Shown here piece after piece: positions 16,578 through 26,184 of a stretch of 64,000 bases of DNA (position 1 is its first letter; each line of letters starts with the position of its first letter). The notes under the pieces are model-generated. The model had not been told where the DNA came from. It saw only the letters and a program-made list of their open reading frames with translations, and did no database searches. The translations under genes and the position numbers were made by a program. This DNA is from Staphylococcus cornubiensis (GTDB lineage Bacteria; Bacillota; Bacilli; Staphylococcales; Staphylococcaceae). The stretch covers positions 1-64,000 of the forward strand of contig NZ_FXUZ01000007.1 of the NCBI RefSeq assembly GCF_900183575.1, given 5' to 3'.

Positions 16578-17255
16578 CTATATTTTTAAATTTTTTCTCG
16601 CTTTTAATAAAACTACAATGCCCACAGTCAACAATGATAATACGATTGGTAAATGCGTTGTATTATCCGATTCACCTGTGTTTGGTAATGCTTTTACAGC
16701 AGAATTTGAAGCGCTTGCTTTATCGTGTTGTACAGGTGCCATTACTGCTTTATCATGTTGTCCATTTGGCATGGCTGCTTTTTGATGACTCTGCTGATCA
16801 CGATTATTTTTGTCACTATTACTTGCACTCTGTTTGTCATTATGTTTTTGTTTCTCAGCATTCATAAATTTAAAATCTGGTAGAGGACCTTCATTTTCTA
16901 CATAATCTTTATGTGGATACACATTTGGTTCAACGAGCGTGCCATCTGCTTTACGAATATAATGATCTAATGGGGCTTGATCCGAATCTGATGAAACGTT
17001 TTTAGATTCATCCATCACTTTAAATTCCGGTAATGGCCCTTCATTTTCTACATAATCTTTGTGTGGATATACATTCGGTTCAACGAGCGTGCCATCTGCT
17101 TTGCGAATATAATGATCTAACAGCGCCTGATCTGAATTTTGATTCGTTTCACTTGATGACGTATTGTTTTGAATCGTTTCTGCGGCATAAGATTCGTTAC
17201 TTACAAAAAATGTTGCGAGTATCCCTAGGCCAAGAACTGCAATTTTTTTATTCAT
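16578..17255 (-). CDS. Small LPXTG cell-wall-anchored surface protein with two 50-residue repeats
   Basis: This is a 225-residue secreted protein, not recognised as a named one. In order there are a signal peptide (1-24, likely cut after NESYA) and a Ser/Asn/Thr-rich spacer (25-40). Two tandem 50-residue repeats follow (41-90 and 91-140; each begins SDQA-LDHYIRKADGT and contains NEGPLP). Then come a hydrophilic stretch with two QHDKA units (about 150-185), the sortase motif LPNTG (190-194), a hydrophobic segment and a KARKNLK tail. This is the full plan of a sortase A substrate. GGAGGAG seven bases before the ATG at 17255 fixes the start; a 14-codon upstream extension would spoil the signal peptide. 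It lies between mecA and coiA. Confidence 0.85.
   Translation of the reverse strand: MNKKIAVLGLGILATFFVSNESYAAETIQNNTSSSETNQNSDQALLDHYIRKADGTLVEPNVYPHKDYVENEGPLPEFKVMDESKNVSSDSDQAPLDHYIRKADGTLVEPNVYPHKDYVENEGPLPDFKFMNAEKQKHNDKQSASNSDKNNRDQQSHQKAAMPNGQHDKAVMAPVQHDKASASNSAVKALPNTGESDNTTHLPIVLSLLTVGIVVLLKARKNLKI
16842..17141 (-). repeat. Tandem 150-bp coding repeat within the surface protein gene
   Basis: Two consecutive 150-bp units encode residues 41-90 and 91-140. The 34-residue core is nearly identical in protein, while the DNA differs mainly at third codon positions (for example TTTGTG against TTTATG, ATTCGG against ATTTGG on the plus strand). This indicates selection on the protein and not a recent duplication. 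Confidence 0.75.
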
Positions 17256-17551
17256 TAAAAAACTCCTCCATAAAATCGCTTTTATTCCCTTTTTCATCTT
17301 GCTTTCTCTATATCCTTATAGATAAATGTATACTAAAACTTTATATGAGTAAACATTAATTTTAATTTCATTGAGTTGATGTCTATCTAAAAAAACAATT
17401 TTTCTAGAAAATATCCGTTTAAACGAAATGCACTATCAAATACACCTGACTCATTAAGCGTATTTTATAATAAAGAAACTAAACACACGCATGGTGTCAA
17501 AGCCAATCATCTATAAGCTCCCGATTCAAAATAGGTATAGAAAGCTTCTTA
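17256..17551. other. Intergenic region upstream of the surface protein gene
   Basis: About 300 bases carry no gene. The AT-rich part near 17310-17370 probably holds the surface protein promoter (TATACA around 17329 with TTTACT about 15 bases before it on the minus strand), too weak to assert. Confidence 0.35.
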
Positions 17552-17590
17552 CAAAAAAAGATCAAGCGATGCACTCACTTGATCTCTTTT
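17552..17590 (-). terminator. mecA terminator
   Basis: AGATCAAG pairs perfectly with CTTGATCT around an 11-base loop, with an A-run on the left and TTTT on the right. It is nearly the same hairpin as the one at 16398-16432. Confidence 0.8.
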
Positions 17591-17608
17591 CATTTGATTA
17601 ATATTGGG

Positions 17609-18310
17609 TTATTGCGCTTCTGGAAAATAACGTTTCACTTGTTCAACCACATTATGACTCATCACAATTTTACCGTAATCATTCAAGTAAAGTTCTGTTT
17701 TGTCACTTGGTGCAGTAAACTCTAAAATTTGGCCATAATAGTCATGAATCTGTTCTTCTGCAACTGTGTCGTCAAAATGAACAACATAATAATATGTGTC
17801 ATCTAACATATAAAGTAAATCTTCAAATTGTGTCAGACGTTGATCATTTCGGTGTGCATAAGCAATCACATCTTCTAAATCTTCAAACTTAAAGATGGCC
17901 GTACGTGTTGTTGCTGCACGATTTTTATTTGAACGTTTACGATATGATTGTTCTGTATCTTTATCATTTTCTGTATCTTCATCTTTCAACGACTGTGACA
18001 ACAATTCATTGAGTTGACTATCAAATTCATCAAAAGCACTGTCATCTTCAGACATTTGCATTAAATCATCATTTTTGGATTTTGAAATGGTTACTTCGAC
18101 ACCTTTTTCGAAGGCATGTACTTGAATCCATAGTGGCCCTTCAACCACAAAATCTTCTTCTTCGTTGACCTCTTCCATCACTGACCAGAAAAATTCTTCG
18201 CCGCGCTTACGGTTTGTCCAAAGATCTTCGCGTTTGAATCCACGTGCTTCTATATCTGTATACGTAATAAAAAGCTTTACTGTCATGTCATCAATTCGTT
18301 CTATTCTCAT
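17609..18310 (-). CDS. mecA: Adaptor protein MecA
   Basis: MecA is the adaptor that recruits substrates (ComK, and Spx in some species) to the ClpC unfoldase and promotes ClpC assembly. It is unrelated to the methicillin-resistance gene of the same name. The 233-residue protein has the N-terminal substrate-binding region (MRIERIDDMTVKLFITYTDI), an acidic, Ser-rich linker (about 80-120), and the C-terminal ClpC-binding domain starting at TAIFKFEDLEDVIAYAHR. AAGGAGTGAG before the ATG is a good ribosome site. It lies next to spxA, as usual in the genus. Confidence 0.95.
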   Translation of the reverse strand: MRIERIDDMTVKLFITYTDIEARGFKREDLWTNRKRGEEFFWSVMEEVNEEEDFVVEGPLWIQVHAFEKGVEVTISKSKNDDLMQMSEDDSAFDEFDSQLNELLSQSLKDEDTENDKDTEQSYRKRSNKNRAATTRTAIFKFEDLEDVIAYAHRNDQRLTQFEDLLYMLDDTYYYVVHFDDTVAEEQIHDYYGQILEFTAPSDKTELYLNDYGKIVMSHNVVEQVKRYFPEAQ

Positions 18311-18604
18311 ATCATCTCACTCCTTACAGTCGATGAATAGTAATCCTATTGTATTAAACAACTTCTAAAAACTCAATCTATTTGTCTGTATCATACAATC
18401 TTTCAAGAATATCATACTTTAAGTATAACACAATCCGTTTGTTACACCATTTTTTGTGACTTTCATGTGAATACAAATGAAATATCACATCTTTTATAAT
18501 TTTTCATTCCTCGACTGTACAATTGAAGTGTCTATTTTGCAAGTGATATCACGTATGTTACATGTCGAAAGGGATGGGTTAAAGGTCCGTATCACAATGT
18601 GAAA
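18311..18604. other. mecA upstream region
   Basis: About 290 bases without a gene. A perfect 10-bp palindrome GTGATATCAC stands at 18543-18552 and several TATGAT-like boxes occur at 18390-18430. No promoter could be chosen with confidence. Confidence 0.35.
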
Positions 18605-18643
18605 ATAGAAAAAGGACTAAAACGTCAATAGTTCTAGTCCTTT
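18605..18643 (-). terminator. spxA terminator
   Basis: AAAGGACTA pairs with TAGTCCTTT (extended by AAC/GTT), with a T-run on the minus strand, 38 bases past the spxA stop. Confidence 0.8.
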
Positions 18644-18681
18644 GGTATATGGCTCACCATTATGATGGAAAGTCAATATGC

Positions 18682-19077
18682 TTAATCTACCATACGTTGC
18701 GCTTCTTGTAATTGGAACGTACGTACTTTACGTGGTAAGAAACGACGAATTTCATCTTCGTTGTAGCCCACTTGTAATCGTTTATCATCTAAAATAATTG
18801 GTCGACGTAAAATACCAGGATTATCTTGAATAATCGCATATAAATCTTGAAGAGGTAGTGCGTCGATATCCACGTTTAATTTTTGGTATGTTTTAGAACG
18901 TGTTGAGATAATTTCGTCCGTTCCATCTTCAGTCATTTTTAAAATTTGTTTAATTTCATCTAAAGTTAAATGTTCAGAAAAAATATTTCGCTCCGTATAC
19001 GGAATGTCATGTTCTTGTAACCATGCTTTCGCTTTACGGCAAGATGTGCAACTTGGTGAAGTAAATAATGTTACCAT
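18682..19077 (-). CDS. spxA: Transcriptional regulator Spx
   Basis: Spx is a global redox regulator of the ArsC/thioredoxin-fold family that binds the RNA polymerase alpha C-terminal domain and activates thiol-stress genes. The 131-residue protein has the redox switch C10-TS-C13 and the conserved [11 protein letters not shown] loop, and it is almost identical to the S. aureus protein. The ATG at 19077, ten bases after AGGAG, gives the family length; an upstream GTG is too close to the ribosome site. Its degradation adaptor spxH is at 8873. A TATAAT box at 19201-19206 (minus strand) is a candidate -10. Confidence 0.97.
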   Translation of the reverse strand: MVTLFTSPSCTSCRKAKAWLQEHDIPYTERNIFSEHLTLDEIKQILKMTEDGTDEIISTRSKTYQKLNVDIDALPLQDLYAIIQDNPGILRRPIILDDKRLQVGYNEDEIRRFLPRKVRTFQLQEAQRMVD

Positions 19078-20378
<1,301 letters not shown>

Positions 20379-20440
20379 AGTGCATCTCTTGAATCCATAT
20401 TAGTTTTGATATTAGTATTACCCCCTTTCTTAAAAAGTAA

Positions 20441-20604
20441 AGTTGCAAGTCTTCAGATTGCTTCCTAGGTCTCGCTTTCCCAGGGGACTTGCCTCAACTC
20501 AATTTGGCTTGATTTAAGTGTACACTTGGTGGAAGCCAAATTGGATTTTCGGCTACGTCTGATCCCTCGGGAGTCTCGACCTGGTCGCTATCTGACTTGC
20601 AACT
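20441..20604 (+). repeat. Dispersed palindromic element, copy R2 (complete hairpin)
   Basis: A 164-bp element can fold end to end. The outer arms are AGTTGCAAGTC (20441-20451) and GACTTGCAACT (20594-20604). Middle arms are CCTAGGTC against GACCTGG and CCCAGGGGA against TCCCTCGGG. The inner stem CAATTTGGCTT (20500-20510) pairs with AAGCCAAATTG (20533-20543). Blocks TTCCCAGGGGACTTG and TCTGATCCCTCGGGAGTCTC are shared with copy R3, but the stem sequences differ and still pair. It may terminate trpS transcripts or be a mobile palindrome. Confidence 0.75.
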
Positions 20605-21285
20605 GCTTTAATTTCAGCATCTCTTTTTGTTTCATACTCCTATTCATTTGTTAATCCCCTTATTATCCTAATGCCTTCTCTTTCTTTTTATCTTTATCCA
20701 TTCATTTGGTGTGCTGATAACTTTTGGTTTGAATTGATTTCAAGTTTGTTTCACCAATTTCTGATTTATACAGTTTAGTTTTTACGATTACGTCTTGTTT
20801 TTAAGGACTGTTATGGATGTTTTGTACGACGTCTCGACCTGGTCGTTATCTAACTTGCAACTGCTCTAATTTCAGCATCTCTTTTTGTTTCATACCCCTA
20901 TTCTTTTGTTACTCCGCTTATTATCCTAATGTCTTCACTTTTTTTATCTTTATCAATTCATTTGGTGTGCTGATAACTTTTTTGAATTCATCTCAAGTTT
21001 GTTTCATCAATTTATGATTTATACAGTTTAGTTTTTACGATTACGTCTTGTTTTTAAGGACTGTGATGTGTGTTTTGTACGACGTCTCGACCTGGTCGCT
21101 ATCTGACATGCAACTGCTTTAATTTCAGCATCTCTTTTTGTTTCATACTCCTATTCATTTGTTAATCCCCTTATTATCCTAATGCCTTCTCTTTCTTTTT
21201 ATCTTTATCCATTCATTTGGTGTGCAGATAACTTTTTGAATTCATCTCAGGTTTGTTGGTTTAGCTTATGATTCATACTCATTTG
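20573..21285. repeat. Tandem array of about 255-bp units (2.8 copies)
   Basis: Units start with GTCTCGACCTGGTCG at 20573, 20831 and 21084 (periods 258 and 253) and match closely through TTTCAGCATCTCTTTTTG, TTATTATCCTAATG and CATTTGGTGTGC. The third unit is incomplete. Each unit begins with the right arm of the palindromic element R2. Each contains, on the minus strand, a 15- to 19-codon frame reading MKQKEMLKL. No longer gene is conserved across units. Confidence 0.85.
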
Positions 21286-21341
21286 TCCTTACAATTTTTG
21301 CTTATGCTTCTCTTTTTTAAGTATTTGCAGATTATTCCCAC

Positions 21342-21394
21342 AAAAAAAGCGTGTTACTGCATAGGATAAACCTAAACAATAACACACTTTTTAA
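21342..21394 (-). terminator. opp operon terminator
   Basis: AAGTGTGTTA pairs with TAACACGCTT around a 23-base loop and is followed by a T-run on the minus strand, 14 bases past oppA. Confidence 0.85.
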
Positions 21395-21407
21395 TTCATT
21401 CTTTCAA

Positions 21408-23072
21408 CTACTTTTCTTTCTTCTTACCTGTTTCTCTATCAATACTCTTATCAATATAAACGTATTTCAATGAAGTATCCCCACCAATATTATGATATTG
21501 CAGATTTTTCACTTGTGGGTTTGTTAAATGTGCTTCACCTTTTTGATAAATTGGTGCAATCGGCGCTTCATTTAACAAGATCATCTCGGCGTCCACTAAA
21601 GTTTGGTTACGCTTTTTAACGTCATTTAACAACGGTCCATTCGCATCTTTAATTTTTTGATCATACTCTTTATTACTCCAACCTGTATTATTCGATGCGT
21701 TACCTGTTGTCATAATGTTGAGGAAAGTCATCGCATCTGGATAATCAGGACCCCAACCTGAGATAGAGATATCATAGTTTTCGCTTTGTTCACGGGCAAT
21801 ACGTTGTTTAAACGGTAATTGTTGAATTTTAATTGTGACACCCGGTAAGTTTTTCTCAATTTGCGCTTTAATAAATTCAGCGGAAATTTTAGAGCCTGGT
21901 GTATCTTCAGTATTAACTGTAAATGTAAATTCTTTTTGACCTAATGCTTTTTTCGCTTTCTCAAAGTGCGCTTTTGCTTCATCTGGATTGTATTTAAGCG
22001 GCGAATTGATTTGATCAGAGTAATCTTTGCCATTTGGATCTTTTGCTGTTGCCTTTGCCGTAAATCCATCAGTTGGCTGCGAACCATTATTAAGTACGGA
22101 GTCGACATACTCATCTTTATTAATCGCTTGTGCCAATGCAAGACGCATATCTTTATTTTTCAATGCAGGCACTTTACCTTGGTTTAATTTCAAATAAAAC
22201 GTCGATGCAAGTAAACGTTTTTTTAATGCCGGTGAATCTTTATATTTATCCACCTGCTCTGATGAAATCGTCGTATCATCGACTGACTCTGTATCGTAGA
22301 GTGACGCACCTGCTTGACCGTCTTTTAAAACTTTATAGTTAATTTTATCAAGTTTGACGACATCTTTATCCCAATACTTGTCATTTTTCACTAATAAAAT
22401 TTTATCTTCAACTGCCCATTGTTTCACTTTAAACGGACCATTATACACAGCTTTCTCAGCAGTTGTACCATAGCGATCGCCGAATTTTTTCACGACTTTT
22501 TCATTTTGTGGTAAGAACGTCCCAAACGCCAACATTTCTTTATAATAAGGAATCGGTTTTTCCAATTCAAATTGTAAAGTATAATCGTCTAGGGCCTTTA
22601 CACCAAGTTCTGAAGTTTTCTTTTTACCCATATTAATTTGTTCAGCATTTTTCAAATCATACATAATGTACGCATATTCTGAAGCTGTATCTGGGTCCAA
22701 CACACGGCGCCACGCGAAGACGAAATCATGTGCTGTCACCGGATCTCCGTTCGACCATTTCGCATTTTTACGCAATTCAATTGTCCAAGTTTTGCCGTCA
22801 TCTGAAATTTTCGGTTGACCTTTCGCAACACCTGGCTGCGCATTATCGTTACCATCTAATGTATATAAACCTTCATACACTTGATTATATTTGTCGAAGC
22901 TTACTGTGTCCGTTACTTTAGCTGTATCAAGTGACGACATATCTTGAGGGATAACTTTACGGAATACCTGTCCTTCATCACTATAAATACCACCATTGTT
23001 ACCACAAGCTGCTAATACGAGTACTGATAAAATAGATGTGATCAATAATTTAAATCTATGCTGCTTTTTCAA
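21408..23072 (-). CDS. oppA: Oligopeptide-binding lipoprotein OppA
   Basis: OppA is the substrate-binding component of the oligopeptide ABC importer, anchored as a lipoprotein outside the membrane. From a TTG start at 23072, seven bases after AAGGGGG, the 554-residue protein begins MKKQHRFKLL. It has a short hydrophobic signal and the lipobox LAAC with C23. The SBP_bac_5 fold follows (TVSFDKYNQVYEGLY, TAHDFVFAWRR, AVYNGPFKVKQW, SGWGPDYPDAMTFL). It is last in the operon, after oppF (22-base gap); Opp3 in S. aureus has the same BCDFA order. It supplies peptides for nutrition, with PepF as a likely partner. Confidence 0.95.
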   Translation of the reverse strand: MKKQHRFKLLITSILSVLVLAACGNNGGIYSDEGQVFRKVIPQDMSSLDTAKVTDTVSFDKYNQVYEGLYTLDGNDNAQPGVAKGQPKISDDGKTWTIELRKNAKWSNGDPVTAHDFVFAWRRVLDPDTASEYAYIMYDLKNAEQINMGKKKTSELGVKALDDYTLQFELEKPIPYYKEMLAFGTFLPQNEKVVKKFGDRYGTTAEKAVYNGPFKVKQWAVEDKILLVKNDKYWDKDVVKLDKINYKVLKDGQAGASLYDTESVDDTTISSEQVDKYKDSPALKKRLLASTFYLKLNQGKVPALKNKDMRLALAQAINKDEYVDSVLNNGSQPTDGFTAKATAKDPNGKDYSDQINSPLKYNPDEAKAHFEKAKKALGQKEFTFTVNTEDTPGSKISAEFIKAQIEKNLPGVTIKIQQLPFKQRIAREQSENYDISISGWGPDYPDAMTFLNIMTTGNASNNTGWSNKEYDQKIKDANGPLLNDVKKRNQTLVDAEMILLNEAPIAPIYQKGEAHLTNPQVKNLQYHNIGGDTSLKYVYIDKSIDRETGKKKEK

Positions 23073-23094
23073 TTGTGATTCCCCCTTTCTGTCT

Positions 23095-24036
23095 TTATAC
23101 ACCGACTGATTGGTGTTCCGTTTGAAATTGTTTCAGTTCTTCTTCTGTCGCAAACACATAATGATCTTTCGTACATTCCACTAATTGACGCTGATCATTT
23201 TTCGTATGATCCTCTTCATAAGCAACACGTGTTCTTGTACGCTCACTGTCAGGATCAGGTTGAGGTACGGCAGATAATAAAGACTTCGTATAAGGGTGAA
23301 TCGGATTGTGATAGATTTCATCAGCAGGTCCGAGTTCTACAATTCGTCCAAGATGCATCACGGCAATTCTGTCCGATATGTACTTCACCATTGATAAATC
23401 ATGTGCAATAAACAAAAATGTGATATTGCGTTCACGTTGTAATTTTTGCATTAAGTTGACGACTTGTGCTTGAATCGATACGTCTAATGCTGAAATCGGT
23501 TCGTCTGCAATAATAAATTCAGGTTCTACCGCTAATGCACGGGCAATCCCAATACGTTGACGTTGACCGCCTGAAAATTCGTGCGGATAACGATTGGCGT
23601 GACTTTTTCTTAATCCTACAGTTTCCAACAAATCATAGACACGTTTTTTACGATCTTTACGGTCTTTGGCTAAACCATGAATATCAATGCCTTCCGCAAC
23701 AATATCCATTACTTTTAAACGCGGATTTAATGATGCATATGGATCTTGGAAAATCATTTGAATCTTTTTATTAAACTTTAATAAATCTTTACGCTTTTTA
23801 ATTTCTTGAATGTTAACCCCTTCGTAAAGCACCTGTCCATCCGTAACATCGTTCAACTTAATAATCGCTTTTCCAGTTGTAGATTTACCAGAACCTGATT
23901 CCCCAACAAGACCGAAAGTTTCCCCTTTAAAAATTTTAAAAGAAATATCTTCAATGGCACGAACTTCATTGCGCTTGCCTTGATTGAAATATTGCTTCAA
24001 ATTTTTCACTTCAACTAATACTTCTTTTTCATTCAT
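23095..24036 (-). CDS. oppF: Oligopeptide ABC transporter ATPase OppF
   Basis: One of the two ATPases of the importer. The 313-residue protein has Walker A GESGSGKST (about 41-49), signature FSGGQRQRIGIARAL, Walker B FIIADEPISALD and switch AHDLS. A C-terminal oligopeptide-type extension (NPIHPYTKSLLSAVPQPDP) follows, typical of peptide and nickel importers. The start overlaps the oppD stop by eight bases. The C-terminal about 50 residues are variable and lack the usual zinc/iron-sulfur Cys cluster apart from VECTKDHY. Confidence 0.95.
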   Translation of the reverse strand: MNEKEVLVEVKNLKQYFNQGKRNEVRAIEDISFKIFKGETFGLVGESGSGKSTTGKAIIKLNDVTDGQVLYEGVNIQEIKKRKDLLKFNKKIQMIFQDPYASLNPRLKVMDIVAEGIDIHGLAKDRKDRKKRVYDLLETVGLRKSHANRYPHEFSGGQRQRIGIARALAVEPEFIIADEPISALDVSIQAQVVNLMQKLQRERNITFLFIAHDLSMVKYISDRIAVMHLGRIVELGPADEIYHNPIHPYTKSLLSAVPQPDPDSERTRTRVAYEEDHTKNDQRQLVECTKDHYVFATEEELKQFQTEHQSVGV

Positions 24037-25108
24037 TAAACGACACCCTTTCTACGCGTTCTGGTTTGGCAAAGTTGTTCGGCATTGGACGCTGCTTACG
24101 CTTTACCATTTCTGGCGGTTCAACTTCAGGTGCACGTTCATCTAACAACCATGAACGAACAAAATGCGTTGGCGACACTTTAAACCATGGGGGTGCCTCT
24201 TTGAAATCAATCGCTAAAGCATACTCACTACGCGCCGCAAAGGCATCTCCTTTTGGTGGACGCGTCAAATCTGGAGGTGAACCTGGAATCGCCATCAACG
24301 CTGTATCATCTGCCATTTCTAAATCAGGCATCGATGACAATAATCCCCATGTGTAAGGATGTTTTGGATCATAGAAAATTTCGTTGACATCACCTGTTTC
24401 AATCATTTGGCCACCGTACATCACTGCAACACGATCTGCCACATTCGCCACGACACCTAAATCGTGGGTAATGAAAATAATAGACGTATCAATTTTTTGT
24501 TGAAGTTCTTTCATCAAGTCTAAAATTTGTGCTTGCATTGTTACATCAAGCGCTGTTGTCGGTTCATCCGCAATCAAAATTTTCGGCTCACATGCAAGTG
24601 CCATCGCAATAACAATACGTTGACGTTGACCTCCTGAAAATTGATGTGGATATGCATTAAAACGTTCTTCAACACGTTTTAAGCCAACAAGTTTTAACAA
24701 CTCAACCGCACGTTTTTTCGCTTCAGTTTTACTTAAACCGATATGACGAATAATCGGTTCCATCACTTGTTTACCAATTTTCATCGTTGGGTTGAGTGAC
24801 GTCATCGGATCTTGGAAAATCATTGAAATTTCTTTTCCACGTAACTTCATGAGTTCTTTTTCCGATTTTTGGGTCAAATCTTCACCGTTAAAAATAATAC
24901 TCCCATTTTTAATTCGACCTGTTTGTCCTTGGAATAATTTTGTGATTGCTTTCGTTGTGACAGATTTCCCTGAACCTGACTCTCCAACGATGGCCAACGT
25001 TTCACCTTTATCCAAGTACAAATCGACGCCTCTAACCGCTTGCACTTCCCCTGCTTCAATATCGAAGGAGACATGCAAGTCATTGATTTCTAATACACGC
25101 TCAGACAT
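24029..25108 (-). CDS. oppD: Oligopeptide ABC transporter ATPase OppD
   Basis: Second ATPase of the importer, forming a heterodimer with OppF under the OppBC channel. The 359-residue protein has Walker A GESGSGKSV, signature FSGGQRQRIVIAMAL, Walker B ILIADEPTTALD, switch ITHDLG and the DPKHPYTWGLLSSMPDL extension that marks the OppD family. GGAGG precedes the ATG, and the gap to oppC is 14 bases. The overlap with oppF suggests coupled translation. Confidence 0.95.
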   Translation of the reverse strand: MSERVLEINDLHVSFDIEAGEVQAVRGVDLYLDKGETLAIVGESGSGKSVTTKAITKLFQGQTGRIKNGSIIFNGEDLTQKSEKELMKLRGKEISMIFQDPMTSLNPTMKIGKQVMEPIIRHIGLSKTEAKKRAVELLKLVGLKRVEERFNAYPHQFSGGQRQRIVIAMALACEPKILIADEPTTALDVTMQAQILDLMKELQQKIDTSIIFITHDLGVVANVADRVAVMYGGQMIETGDVNEIFYDPKHPYTWGLLSSMPDLEMADDTALMAIPGSPPDLTRPPKGDAFAARSEYALAIDFKEAPPWFKVSPTHFVRSWLLDERAPEVEPPEMVKRKQRPMPNNFAKPERVERVSFNE

Positions 25109-25122
25109 TGTACATTCCTCCT

Positions 25123-26184
25123 TTATTTACGCATTTTAGGGTCAAATGCATCGCGTAGCCCATCACTAAAGAGATAGAAAAATAGAATTAATAAACTTAA
25201 TACCACTGCTGGAATAAACAACTCATGCGGATGAATTAATAACATCGCACGACCATCGTTTACTAGCGAACCTAAAGAAGTTCTTGGTGCAGGCACCCCG
25301 ATTCCGATAAAGCTTAAAAAGGCTTCAAAGAAAATCGCATTCGGTACTGTAAACATTGACGTAACAATAATCGCACCTAATGTATTCGGTAAAATATGTT
25401 TGAAAATCAGCTTTAAATTCGATGACCCTAATGTACGTGATGCTAAAACGAATTCTTGATTTTTTAATTTTAAGAATTCTCCACGTACGACACGGCTCAT
25501 CCCAATCCAACCCGTAATCGTCATCGCTAAAATAATCGTCCAAATCGATGGCTCAAAAATTAAGACGAATAAAATTACGACAATTAGCGTTGGAATTGAA
25601 GAAATAATTTCGATAATACGTTGCATCACATCGTCAACACGACCTCCAAAATAACCGGAAATCGCACCGTAAATGACACCGATAAAGATATCTAAAAGCG
25701 CGGCAACAAGACCGATGAAGAGTGATACTTGCGTCCCTTGCCATGTACGTGTCCATAAATCACGTCCAAGTTGGTCTGTACCAAACCAGAAGTTTTCTGT
25801 CACGTGTGCTTTTTCATAGGCATTGCCATCTACACCTTGTCCATCAAACGGTAAAAATGGCACTTTATCTAATACTGCAATTTTCGCAGGTAAGTTACGA
25901 CGTTGTACATCTTGTTCTGCATAATCATGACCGTTAAGCAAAGGACCAATCAATGCAAATAAGATGATAATCACAAGACCGATCATACCAACTACAGCAA
26001 GTTTATTACGCTTTAATTGTGCCCAAGCATCTTGCCAAAATGTGCGACCTTCTCGTTGAAATTCTTGTTCTCCACTATCCGGTGCACCTGTACGAATAAA
26101 ATCTTCGTGCATAATTCCAGAGGTTTGCGCAACTGTCGCGCCTGAATGATCATCTTGTGGTAAATGACGTTCTTGTTTTGACAT
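25123..26184 (-). CDS. oppC: Oligopeptide ABC transporter permease OppC
   Basis: This is a channel subunit. The 353-residue protein has a hydrophilic N-terminal stretch of about 60 residues, a first membrane segment (about 65-85), a large extracellular loop with FGTDQLGRDLWTR, and then five more segments. The permease EAA motif region (SRTLGSSNLKLIFKHILPN) contacts the ATPases. The first base of its ATG is the last base of the oppB stop (TAATG). The N-terminal extension is longer than in many OppC proteins but is shared by staphylococcal Opp3C as far as I recall. Confidence 0.94.
   Translation of the reverse strand: MSKQERHLPQDDHSGATVAQTSGIMHEDFIRTGAPDSGEQEFQREGRTFWQDAWAQLKRNKLAVVGMIGLVIIILFALIGPLLNGHDYAEQDVQRRNLPAKIAVLDKVPFLPFDGQGVDGNAYEKAHVTENFWFGTDQLGRDLWTRTWQGTQVSLFIGLVAALLDIFIGVIYGAISGYFGGRVDDVMQRIIEIISSIPTLIVVILFVLIFEPSIWTIILAMTITGWIGMSRVVRGEFLKLKNQEFVLASRTLGSSNLKLIFKHILPNTLGAIIVTSMFTVPNAIFFEAFLSFIGIGVPAPRTSLGSLVNDGRAMLLIHPHELFIPAVVLSLLILFFYLFSDGLRDAFDPKMRK

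Noticed and set aside
16842-17141. CRISPR-like repeat
   Set aside because: The repeats are two contiguous 150-bp coding units without spacers; no CRISPR array or cas gene is present in the window.
17609-18310. Methicillin-resistance mecA
   Set aside because: The protein is the ClpC adaptor MecA, not penicillin-binding protein 2a; only the name is shared.
18543-18552. Palindrome GTGATATCAC upstream of mecA
   Set aside because: A single 10-bp palindrome without spacing to a promoter or a second copy can occur by chance.
24792-25139. 115-codon plus-strand frame
   Set aside because: Antisense to oppD over its Walker motifs.
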